Source: Bacteroidota bacterium (lineage in GTDB: Bacteria; Bacteroidota; Bacteroidia; B-17B0; Aurantibacillaceae). From it: DNA of 62,796 nucleotides. Location of the stretch: assembly GCA_021155905.1 (NCBI GenBank), contig JAJNBG010000019.1:1-62796 (forward strand), written 5' to 3'. Positions 8,971 to 17,191 of the stretch are shown here, piece after piece; position 1 is the stretch's first letter; the number at the start of each line of letters is the position of its first letter. The notes beneath the pieces were generated by a model. That model ran no database searches. It was not told the origin of the DNA and worked only from the letters and a program-made list of their open reading frames with translations. The position numbers were made by a program, and so were the translations under genes.

Positions 8971-9876
8971 ATGGCACCAAAAGGTAAATTAATTGTTATT
9001 GGAGGCTCAATTGACAAGGGCAGTTTTTCCGTGAACCCGGAAAAGTTACCTAATAATTTGAAGTTTTTTGAAAAAGGAATTCTGAAGCGAATGATCGACG
9101 AATCGGATAAAGGCCTCGCATCCAGAATAGAAATCATTACAACCGCCAGTAGCATTCCGGTCGAAGTCGGCGCTGAATATATTGAATCCTTTAAACATTT
9201 AAACGTAACTAATACCGCTGTTCTCGATATCCGTACGAGGGAAGAAGCCAATGACCCAAAAAATATTGAGCGGTTAAAAAACGCTGATGTAGTTATGTTT
9301 TCCGGTGGTGACCAGTTACGATTGTCCTCTATTTTTGGCGGCACCGCGTTTCACCATTTGCTGCTTGACCGATATGAAAATGAAAATTTTATTATTTCAG
9401 GAACATCTGCAGGAGCAGCGGCAAGCTCAAATAATATGATTTACCAGGGAAGTAGTTCAGAGGCTTTATTAAAAGGGGAAGTGAAAATTACAGGAGGTTT
9501 AGGCTTTATCAATAATGTGATCATTGATACACATTTTGTTCAGCGTGGGCGTATTGGGCGCTTAATGTATGCCTGTGCCAGCAACCCAATCAACCTGGGA
9601 ATAGGTTTAGGAGAAGATACCGGTTTATTGATCACGGAAGGTAGAAACATGGAAGCAATCGGTTCGGGACTGATTATTCTCGTAGATGCTACTCATATGC
9701 GTTCTACTAACATCACCAGTGTAGGAATGGGGGAGCCTGTTTCCATTGATAATTTAACGGTGCATGTAATGGCTTATGGAGACAATTTCGACCTTAGAAC
9801 AAAATATCTGACACTTCATTCAATTAAGAATCCAAATCCTGCGGAAGTTGATATTGAAGACATTAAAGGAGATTAA
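8971..9876 (+). CDS. cphB: Cyanophycinase (S51-family peptidase)
   Basis: The enzyme cuts cyanophycin into beta-Asp-Arg dipeptides. The 301-residue protein has the serine nucleophile S146 in the elbow GTSAGA, the GGDQ motif at 112-115, H188 in DTHFVQRGRIGRL and E215 in GLGEDTG. These are the positions expected from the Ser/His/Glu triad of the Synechocystis enzyme, all shifted by the same 14 residues. No signal peptide is present, so it acts on the intracellular polymer rather than as a secreted scavenging enzyme. It is divergent from cphA and convergent with iaaA, with only 14 nt between the two stops. Confidence 0.96.
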   Translation: MAPKGKLIVIGGSIDKGSFSVNPEKLPNNLKFFEKGILKRMIDESDKGLASRIEIITTASSIPVEVGAEYIESFKHLNVTNTAVLDIRTREEANDPKNIERLKNADVVMFSGGDQLRLSSIFGGTAFHHLLLDRYENENFIISGTSAGAAASSNNMIYQGSSSEALLKGEVKITGGLGFINNVIIDTHFVQRGRIGRLMYACASNPINLGIGLGEDTGLLITEGRNMEAIGSGLIILVDATHMRSTNITSVGMGEPVSIDNLTVHVMAYGDNFDLRTKYLTLHSIKNPNPAEVDIEDIKGD

Positions 9877-9890
9877 TCGCAAACAGAAAA

Positions 9891-10832
9891 CTATTTATAA
9901 ATACCGATAAATAGTTCTTCATTTTCTTTTTTAGAAGCGCGGTACATGCCATCGGAGTTAAAGGGTAATGCAACGTGCCCTTTCGAATCCAATGCAATTA
10001 AACCGCCTTCACCACCGATTTTCACTAATTTATCCATAACAACCAGATCACAGGCTTCCTTCAGCGACAGATTTTTATATTCCATTAAGCATGAAATATC
10101 GTACGCGACCACTGAACGCATAAACAACTCACCATGCCCGGTGCAGGAAACCGCACAGGTTTTATTATTGGCATAAGTACCTGATCCAATAATGGAACTA
10201 TCACCTACCCTGCCATATTTTTTGTTAGTCATCCCGCCAGTTGACGTTCCGGCTGCCAGATTTCCTTTTTGATCAAGCGCTACGCAACCTACGGTCCCGA
10301 ATTTTTTCTCGCTCTTTTCTTTTAGATTTTCCGTATGATCCAATACCATACTATCCGTTTGCTTTGCTAACTGCAATTGATCGTATCTTAACTGAACAAA
10401 AAAATAATCATCATTTTCGAATCGGGCATTTACTTTCTTTGCAAATTCCATCGCTCCGTTTCCGGTTAAAAGAACATGCTCAGATTGTTCCATTACCGCA
10501 CGCGCTAATGAAATCGGATTTTTAATGTGCTGTACACCAGCAACCGCTCCTGCAGTTAAATCAACGCCATTCATAATAGAAGCATCCAGTTCATGCAAAC
10601 CGTTATGTGTAAAAACGGCACCTTTGCCCGCGTTAAACAGCGGATTATTTTCTAATTGAATGATCGCCGATTCCACTGCATCAAATGCTGTGCCTCCGTT
10701 CTTTAAAATACTCTCTCCTGCCTCAATGGCATCCTGTAACCCATTCTTGTATGCCAGTTCCTTTTCCGGAGTCATCGAATTTTTTGATATGGTGCCGGCA
10801 CCGCCGTGAATTGCAATTGAGTACGAGTTCAT
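9891..10832 (-). CDS. iaaA: Isoaspartyl peptidase / plant-type L-asparaginase (Ntn hydrolase)
   Basis: The enzyme hydrolyses beta-aspartyl dipeptides; next to cphB the natural substrate is probably beta-Asp-Arg released from cyanophycin. The 313 residues start with IAIHGGAGTI. The autoprocessing site is FGT-VGCVAL, with T180 as the new N-terminal nucleophile, followed by STGGMTNKKYGRVGDSS and the GTGHGE-like CTGHGELFMR. No signal peptide is seen, so it is cytoplasmic. It is the last gene of a leftward run and starts 8 nt after the cytochrome c peroxidase gene. It may therefore be transcribed with that gene rather than with cphA or cphB. Confidence 0.93.
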   Translation of the reverse strand: MNSYSIAIHGGAGTISKNSMTPEKELAYKNGLQDAIEAGESILKNGGTAFDAVESAIIQLENNPLFNAGKGAVFTHNGLHELDASIMNGVDLTAGAVAGVQHIKNPISLARAVMEQSEHVLLTGNGAMEFAKKVNARFENDDYFFVQLRYDQLQLAKQTDSMVLDHTENLKEKSEKKFGTVGCVALDQKGNLAAGTSTGGMTNKKYGRVGDSSIIGSGTYANNKTCAVSCTGHGELFMRSVVAYDISCLMEYKNLSLKEACDLVVMDKLVKIGGEGGLIALDSKGHVALPFNSDGMYRASKKENEELFIGIYK

Positions 10833-10840
10833 GTTAAGAA

Positions 10841-11959
10841 TTATTTTTTAAAAGGATCGGAAAATTTTGGGTCTGTAATTAACGCGTAATCCGTCAGCGT
10901 TTTCAGGAAAGCTACCAGGCAACGTTTATCATCATCAGACATGTTCATTTTAACTGCTTCGTTCATTGGCTGGTAGGTAATGGGATCCATTTTTTTCAAC
11001 TGAGGACTTAATGTTGGGTTGTAAATAATTCCCGAATTATAATGTTCCACAACCTGCTCAAGAGTCGCATATCGGCCATCATGCATGTATGGTGCCGTCA
11101 ACGCAACGTTTCTTAAAGAAGGAATTTTAAATACGCCATTCTGAGACGCATCAGCTGTTAATGCGCCCATGCCTTTATCCGGATAGTCATAATCCAAACC
11201 AATGTTAGCGAAACTAAGGTCGTTCCATCCTCTTAAATTATTTCCGGCATGGCACCCCGCGCAACCTTTGTTTTGAAAAATTGCAGATCCCTGTCGCTCA
11301 TCCGGTGTAAGAATAGAACTGTTGGTATTCCATCCACCAATGATGACATTGGCCTGATCTGCTTTTGTATTTCCTGTCACCATTGAAAAAATAAACTGAG
11401 CCATTGCTTTCCCGACAAGTTCCTTTGTGATTTCGGTAGAACCAAACGCATCATGAAACAACATAGGATAATAGGAAGTAGCTTTCAATTTCGTAATTAA
11501 AAAATCGGAGCTTTCCAGTCCCATTTCAATCTGGTGCCTGATTGGCTGAAGCACCATATCGTTAAGATCTTGGGTTCTGTTATCCCAAAAGAACCCTTTT
11601 GCATCAAGTGCATTGATGATCGACATGGAATTTCTTCCGGTTTTTCCACCGTCAAATCCGCTGCTGAATGCAACGTTATCTGCAAATGCCAGATCCTGCT
11701 TATGACAGGAAGCACATGCGACCGCATTATTTTTTGAGAGTTTGGTGTCATAAAACAAGGCTCTCCCAAGCCTCGCACCCGCATTGGTGACCTTCCCCTG
11801 GTTCGCAGAACCGGTAGCCGAAATGGCGGCTTCATAGTCATATGAATCGTCCAGGTATGGTGCGTCATCACGCTTTTGGAATTCATGTTTTTTACAGGCC
11901 ACAAAAATAGAACAGCCAATCGCAGCCGTTAAAATCGATATTAAAAATATTTTTTTCAT
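10841..11959 (-). CDS. Di-haem cytochrome c peroxidase / MauG-family lipoprotein
   Basis: This is a periplasmic peroxidase-type protein that would take electrons from c-type cytochromes. A lipoprotein signal ends at C22 (FVAC-KK), so it is membrane-anchored. Two haem-binding CxxCH motifs are visible: CASCH at 82-86 and CAGCH at 233-237. The family signatures FYDTKLSKNN, SMSIINA and APYMHDGRYATLEQVVEHY are present. The 372-residue length is normal. It lies 12 nt after a small barrel gene and 8 nt before iaaA, in an apparent operon with three surface-type lipoproteins. Whether it reduces peroxide or oxidises another substrate cannot be read from sequence. Confidence 0.92.
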   Translation of the reverse strand: MKKIFLISILTAAIGCSIFVACKKHEFQKRDDAPYLDDSYDYEAAISATGSANQGKVTNAGARLGRALFYDTKLSKNNAVACASCHKQDLAFADNVAFSSGFDGGKTGRNSMSIINALDAKGFFWDNRTQDLNDMVLQPIRHQIEMGLESSDFLITKLKATSYYPMLFHDAFGSTEITKELVGKAMAQFIFSMVTGNTKADQANVIIGGWNTNSSILTPDERQGSAIFQNKGCAGCHAGNNLRGWNDLSFANIGLDYDYPDKGMGALTADASQNGVFKIPSLRNVALTAPYMHDGRYATLEQVVEHYNSGIIYNPTLSPQLKKMDPITYQPMNEAVKMNMSDDDKRCLVAFLKTLTDYALITDPKFSDPFKK

Positions 11960-11971
11960 GTTATTAGTTTT

Positions 11972-12655
11972 TTAAAATGAACAGGATAAATAAATAGAAA
12001 TCGGGTTATAGATCTGTGCGGAATAATTCGTTGTTTTTCGGTCAGTTGTATTTTCCTCAGGGAACAAACTGTACTCCGTTCCTGTTTTAGAATAAATCAC
12101 TTTTAAAGGCAATGTATACTCTGCAAAAACAGACAAACGTTTCGAGAATCTATATTTGACAAGCACCCCGGGAGCTACTCCATAATGCATAGATTTTGCG
12201 TAACTCGTAACCATGTCAAACGCGGTGATAAAAGCCGATGAACTGTCAACATAAGCATATAATAAATTGACCCCATAGGAAACCGAAAATGCCCGACTGA
12301 TATTTTTGTTCCTGTAAAAGCCCAGACTGGCGCTGGTATAAAAATGATTTGTAACCGTCTGTTCGTTAGTTTGAACGTTCGTCTCGGTATTCTTGCTGTT
12401 TAATCCATTGACGCCTAAACGCAGCGAAAATTTATTAAAATTCCTGGCATATAACAAAAATGGAGTATTCAGATCAGGTTTGAAGCCTGTTTTAAATGTT
12501 TTCTCAAGAAAAGAAGACACGTTTACTGAAATAGTATTTTTCAGTTCGTGTTCATGCTTCATTCTTAATGAATCCTTTTTTCTGTAAAGTGAGTCACTCT
12601 GCGCTTGCAGCCAAAGCGGACCAAAAAACAGAATAAACATTAAAATGTGTTTCAT
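11972..12655 (-). CDS. Putative outer-membrane beta-barrel protein
   Basis: I do not recognise the family. A cleavable signal (MKHILMFILFFGPLWLQAQ) is followed by about 205 residues with alternating hydrophobic and polar strands and a terminal phenylalanine (ISIYLSCSF), as in small outer-membrane barrels. Residues 20-40 are rich in Lys and Ser. It sits 1 nt after the third of the tandem lipoprotein genes and 12 nt before the peroxidase gene, so it is almost certainly co-transcribed with both. It might be a pore or assembly partner for the neighbouring lipoproteins, which is inference only. Confidence 0.65.
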   Translation of the reverse strand: MKHILMFILFFGPLWLQAQSDSLYRKKDSLRMKHEHELKNTISVNVSSFLEKTFKTGFKPDLNTPFLLYARNFNKFSLRLGVNGLNSKNTETNVQTNEQTVTNHFYTSASLGFYRNKNISRAFSVSYGVNLLYAYVDSSSAFITAFDMVTSYAKSMHYGVAPGVLVKYRFSKRLSVFAEYTLPLKVIYSKTGTEYSLFPEENTTDRKTTNYSAQIYNPISIYLSCSF

Positions 12656-12656
12656 G

Positions 12657-14066
12657 CTAATTAATTTTTTTAAAAAATACAGTTAATACACTTGTTGTTT
12701 GGTTATTAGCGAACATATGCTTGAGGTTATAGGAAACGAGTGAGTCGTTGTCGAGGAAATCATCCTTAATCATTGAGCCGGAACCTTGAAAAATTGCAGG
12801 ATTTGAGCTTTTGATACTCGTTACAAGATTAAAGTTTGGGAGAGAATAGACATCCATTAAATTAAAATTAATCCCTCCACTACTATTATTTGGCTTGACG
12901 AGTAAATAGCTCCCGACATTCGGGTACACAACCATGGGATTTAATATATTTCCGGAACTGATGTTGTGTATACTATTATCAGCAAGCGAGAGAATATCTC
13001 CATAATTGTTACATGTAATATAATTCCCATCCGGCGATGGCTGAATATAATAATAATTACTCGAGCCACCGCTTAACGAATCCTTATTCATCAACGGATG
13101 TGATATTACTACACTATCTCCCGGCAGATGGTTCACAATATTATATTTTACACACGCATTTTTATATGTATAGTTTCCTGTTTGACTGTTGTACAGGTAG
13201 GTGTAATACTTAAAAAACAACTTGTTTGATTGTGTTCCAATATACAGGTTGCATGTAGTGCTGTTGCTAAAAATATAGATCGTCTTTTCGTTCACCATCA
13301 TTTGCGATGAAAGATCATAAGTGCGAATCTTTGCTGAGTTATTATAGACAGTTAACACATACATATAATTATCCTGAACCCGAAAATCCCTGATGGATCC
13401 GGAAGGGACGCTAATACTATATTTGGCCGCTAACGTCAACGCATCATAACAGGAAATTGTCAGGTAATTACTCATCATAAACAACTCAGCCTTTCCTGAG
13501 TTCATGATGGGAAATAAATTTCCATATTGTGAAAAAGACACAGTCTTTATAAGCTTCTTCTGCGAATAATCGATAACGCTAAGAGAACTGCCATTACTAT
13601 TGATGATATACATCAGGTTTTTTTCGGGAAAAGTCGTTATCTGGCCGCTATTGTTAAAGCCAGGAGAATTATAGGAAACTGAAAAACCATCCAGTGATAA
13701 TTCTTCCTGATTGGAGGGAACAACACGATTTTCCAGATTTAATACGATTTTGTAATAGACCATACCTCCGGATCCCATGACCACATTAGAATCCCGGAAA
13801 GTAGTAATCGTTTTATCAGAGATCGTTCCAACTAATAAGGTTGCGTCAATGGGTCTGTTAAAAAGAGGATCGGGTATAGGAGAAACTGACCTATACACAT
13901 TAATACTTTTAAAGCCGCTCAGCGAAACAGGAGTCCAGTTAAGAACCACCGTGTTATTTTCATTACTGGCAGACAGTTCAAAATTCGATGAAACAGGCAT
14001 TTCTTTTTTACAGCTAATACCTATCAAAAGAAGCAGAAATACAATTACAAGATAGTGTTTTGCCAT
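12657..14066 (-). CDS. Tandem paralogous lipoprotein 1 (FnIII-like domain plus propeller-like domain)
   Basis: The function is unknown. The lipoprotein signal ends at C19 (GISC-KKEMP). Residues 25-125 look like a fibronectin-III-type domain, with VLNWTPVSLSGFKSINVYRS and YYKIVLNLENR. The rest is made of repeated beta segments of the kind found in seven-bladed propellers, with phrases such as NSNGSSLSVIDYSQKK and IQPSPDGNYITCNNYGDILS. It is one of three close copies in a row and shares the invariant string SPIPDPLFN with both others. It is the copy nearest the barrel gene. A role at the cell surface in binding is likely but unproven. Confidence 0.75.
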   Translation of the reverse strand: MAKHYLVIVFLLLLIGISCKKEMPVSSNFELSASNENNTVVLNWTPVSLSGFKSINVYRSVSPIPDPLFNRPIDATLLVGTISDKTITTFRDSNVVMGSGGMVYYKIVLNLENRVVPSNQEELSLDGFSVSYNSPGFNNSGQITTFPEKNLMYIINSNGSSLSVIDYSQKKLIKTVSFSQYGNLFPIMNSGKAELFMMSNYLTISCYDALTLAAKYSISVPSGSIRDFRVQDNYMYVLTVYNNSAKIRTYDLSSQMMVNEKTIYIFSNSTTCNLYIGTQSNKLFFKYYTYLYNSQTGNYTYKNACVKYNIVNHLPGDSVVISHPLMNKDSLSGGSSNYYYIQPSPDGNYITCNNYGDILSLADNSIHNISSGNILNPMVVYPNVGSYLLVKPNNSSGGINFNLMDVYSLPNFNLVTSIKSSNPAIFQGSGSMIKDDFLDNDSLVSYNLKHMFANNQTTSVLTVFFKKIN

Positions 14067-14172
14067 TATTTCTTTTTTAACGAATATACATTTAGTTTTT
14101 ATACGGAAGCTTGCATAAAACGAAATATTTAGTGGTAAATTGTCTCATCCCTTAAATTTGATACATTTTATA

Positions 14173-15564
14173 TTAATCAATCTTTTTAAAAAATACCGTA
14201 AATACACTTTTGGTCTGGTTGTTACTGAAGGTATGTATTAAGTTGTACGAAACAAGCGAATCACTATCTAAAAAATCATTTTTGATCATTGAACCTGAAC
14301 CCTGAAGATTCAAAGGATTTGGACTTTTGAGACTTTTTACCAAATTGAAATTTGGCAGAGAATAGATGTTCATTAAGTCACTGCTGTTACTAGGTTTTAC
14401 GATGAGATATTGGCTGTCACTGGAGTATACCATCATTGGGTTTGAAAAATTTTCCGGGTTGACGTTGTGGATACTATTTCCTGCAAACGTAAGAATATCG
14501 CCTTCCTTATTACAGGTTACATAATTTCCATCAGGCGATGGCTGAATGTAATAGATATTAACGTTTCCGCTTAATGAATCTTTATTCATGCGGGGGTGCG
14601 TTATTATTACACTGTCCGCCGGTAAGTGGTTTACCAGATTATATTTGACACAAGCATTTCTATAGGTATAGTTCCCAAGCTGGCTATTGTACAGGTATAA
14701 GTAATGTTTAAAAAACAAGGTATTGGATTGTGTCCCGACATGCAGGTTGCAGGCAGAACTACCGGTAAAATTATAAACTACCTTTTCGTTTACAAGTAAC
14801 TGCGTTGAAAGGTCATATGTACTTATTTTTGCTGTGCTATTCAAAGTAGTAAGTATATACATATAATTATTTTTCACGCAAAAATCCCTCATTGATCCTG
14901 AGGGGATATTAATGGTGTATTTAGCCATTAGGGTTAATGCGTCATAACATGAAATCGTCGAATAAGTACTCTTCATAAATAACTCCGGTTTTCCTGCATT
15001 CATTACAGGATACAAAAGCCCATATGATGTTAAAAAAACAGACTTCAGAAGTTTTTTCCCCTGGTAATCAACTACACTCATTGTACCCGAGTTATTGTTA
15101 ACAATATATATAAGATTTTTCGAAGGAAAAGGGATTATCTGATTGCTGCTGTTAGTACCGGTGGAATTCCACGTTACAGAGAACCCGTCTAAAGAAACCT
15201 CCTCCAGGGTAGATGGAATGACCCGATTATCCAGGTTTAAAACGATTTTATAATAAACCTGTCCGGCTGAACCTAAAACCAAACCTGAATCACTGTAAGT
15301 CGTAATACTTTTATCGCTTATAATACCTATTAATAAAGTTGGGTCAATAGGCTTGTTGAATAAAGGATCCGGAATAGGGGAAACGGATCTGTAAATGTTA
15401 ATGCTTTTGAAACCGCTTAATAAAAAAGGTGACCAATTGAGAATGACCTTGTTATTCTCCGCAGCCGCTGACAGCTCAAACTCTGAACGCATCGGCATTT
15501 CTTTTTTACATGCCAGGCATAATAAAAAAAGTAGGGATACAATTACCAAATAATTTTTTGTCAT
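14173..15564 (-). CDS. Tandem paralogous lipoprotein 2 (FnIII-like domain plus propeller-like domain)
   Basis: This is the middle copy of the tandem array. The ATG at 15564 is preferred over the in-frame GTG one codon earlier. The signal ends at C19 (LCLAC-KKEMP). The layout matches its neighbours: an FnIII-like domain, a propeller-like region and the same closing segment (FLDSDSLVSYNLIHTFSNNQ). It differs from copy 1 by scattered substitutions and a few small gaps, mainly in loops, which fits divergence under a retained fold. A spacer of about 105 nt separates it from copy 1. It has no frameshift or internal stop. Confidence 0.75.
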   Translation of the reverse strand: MTKNYLVIVSLLFLLCLACKKEMPMRSEFELSAAAENNKVILNWSPFLLSGFKSINIYRSVSPIPDPLFNKPIDPTLLIGIISDKSITTYSDSGLVLGSAGQVYYKIVLNLDNRVIPSTLEEVSLDGFSVTWNSTGTNSSNQIIPFPSKNLIYIVNNNSGTMSVVDYQGKKLLKSVFLTSYGLLYPVMNAGKPELFMKSTYSTISCYDALTLMAKYTINIPSGSMRDFCVKNNYMYILTTLNSTAKISTYDLSTQLLVNEKVVYNFTGSSACNLHVGTQSNTLFFKHYLYLYNSQLGNYTYRNACVKYNLVNHLPADSVIITHPRMNKDSLSGNVNIYYIQPSPDGNYVTCNKEGDILTFAGNSIHNVNPENFSNPMMVYSSDSQYLIVKPSNSSDLMNIYSLPNFNLVKSLKSPNPLNLQGSGSMIKNDFLDSDSLVSYNLIHTFSNNQTKSVFTVFFKKID

Positions 15565-15671
15565 CACTCCTTTTTTAAACGAATGTACTTCTTGTTTTCA
15601 CGCAAACACTTGTAAAAAACGACATACATTGTGGTAAATTCCACGGGTTTATTAAAATTGATATGCTTGCA

Positions 15672-17078
15672 TTAATCTATCCTATTAAAAAATACAGTAA
15701 ATACACTCTTTGTTTGATTATTCGAGAATGTATGTTTTAGATTATAAGAAACTAATGAATCATTATCCAGAAAATCATCTTTAAGCATAGAACTCGTATT
15801 CTGACCAAGAGTGGAATTAGGACTTTTGAGGCTCGCAACCAAATTGAAACCTGGTAAGGCGTATACTTCCATCAAGTTAGAGTTAAAGCCGCTACTATTT
15901 TGCTTCACAAGTAAAAAATTACCGTCGTGTGAATAAGAAACTCTTGGATTCGAAATATTAACGGAACTTACATTATGGATACTATTGTCCGCAAACGAAA
16001 GAACCTCTCCGTCATCATTACAGGTCATATAATTTCCGTCAGCCGATGACTGAATATTATAATAAGATCCGCTATTTAATGAATCCTGTTTCATCACGGC
16101 GTGAGTTACTATTACACTATCAGCCGGCAGATGATTTACCAAATTATATTTTACACACACATTTCGATAAACAGAGAATCCAACCCCACCATTATAAAAC
16201 TCTGTATAATATTTAAAAAACAATTTATTGGATTGAGTACAAGCGAACAAATGACAAGTTAAATAGTTATAATTATTATGAACCGTTTTTTCGCCCACCA
16301 ACGTTTGGTTAGACAAATCATAGGTTCTGACTTTTACTGTATAACTATTAAATGCGTATAGCACATACAAATAATTATCATTTATCTGCCAATCACGTAC
16401 CGTTCCATTTAGTATACTGATACTATATTTATACATTAATGTTAAACCATCATAACATGAAATTGTATAATTATTATTCATCATGAATAACTCCGCATTC
16501 CCGTTATTTATAACAGGACGCAAAATTCCCCATTGATTAAAAGATGCAGTTTTGAGAATTTTCTTTTGCGAATAATCAATCACACTCAGTGTTCCAGCGT
16601 TATTGTTGAAAATATAAAAAAGATTCTTCTCAGGAAAGGTTGTTACATGGCTGCCATTAGAAGACCCAGGGGAATTATAGGAGATAGAAAAACCGTTCAG
16701 CGAGGCCTGTTCTTCATTAGAGGAAATAACCCGGTTTTCAAGATTTAAAACAACCTTGTAGTAAACGGTTCCGCCTGAGCCAAGCACAACACTGGAATCC
16801 CTGAAAGTAGCAACCGTTCTATCGGCAATCGTGCCGATTAGCAATGTTGGGTCAATTGGTTTATTAAATAAAGGATCCGGAATTGGCGACACCGACCTGT
16901 AGATATTAACACTTTTAAAACCACTTAAAAAAACCGGTGTCCAATTGAGAATAACCGTATTGTTTTCCGTGGTCGCAGATAATTCAAAACCTGAACGAAC
17001 CGGCATTTCTTTTTTACAGGCCAGACAAATGAAAAGAAACGGAAAGACAAATAAAATATGTTTTAGCGCTCCTTTCAT
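15672..17078 (-). CDS. Tandem paralogous lipoprotein 3 (FnIII-like domain plus propeller-like domain)
   Basis: This is the first-transcribed copy of the array. The signal ends at C21 (ICLAC-KKEMP). The FnIII-like N-terminal domain is nearly the same as in the other two copies. The propeller-like region is the most diverged, with more Tyr and Asn (for example HNNYNYLTCHLFACTQ), which may mark a different ligand. The closing segment is conserved. It lies 113 nt downstream of the AsmA-like gene on the same strand, so the array could have its own promoter or be read from upstream. Confidence 0.75.
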   Translation of the reverse strand: MKGALKHILFVFPFLFICLACKKEMPVRSGFELSATTENNTVILNWTPVFLSGFKSVNIYRSVSPIPDPLFNKPIDPTLLIGTIADRTVATFRDSSVVLGSGGTVYYKVVLNLENRVISSNEEQASLNGFSISYNSPGSSNGSHVTTFPEKNLFYIFNNNAGTLSVIDYSQKKILKTASFNQWGILRPVINNGNAELFMMNNNYTISCYDGLTLMYKYSISILNGTVRDWQINDNYLYVLYAFNSYTVKVRTYDLSNQTLVGEKTVHNNYNYLTCHLFACTQSNKLFFKYYTEFYNGGVGFSVYRNVCVKYNLVNHLPADSVIVTHAVMKQDSLNSGSYYNIQSSADGNYMTCNDDGEVLSFADNSIHNVSSVNISNPRVSYSHDGNFLLVKQNSSGFNSNLMEVYALPGFNLVASLKSPNSTLGQNTSSMLKDDFLDNDSLVSYNLKHTFSNNQTKSVFTVFFNRID

Positions 17079-17191
17079 TTTTCAATGAAATTACGCTTAG
17101 TTTGTATACCGATAGTTGTATAAAACTTAAGGTTTAATAGTAAATATCTTACAGAAGGCTATTGAAATTTATTACAAACAGCCGCGGGAGA

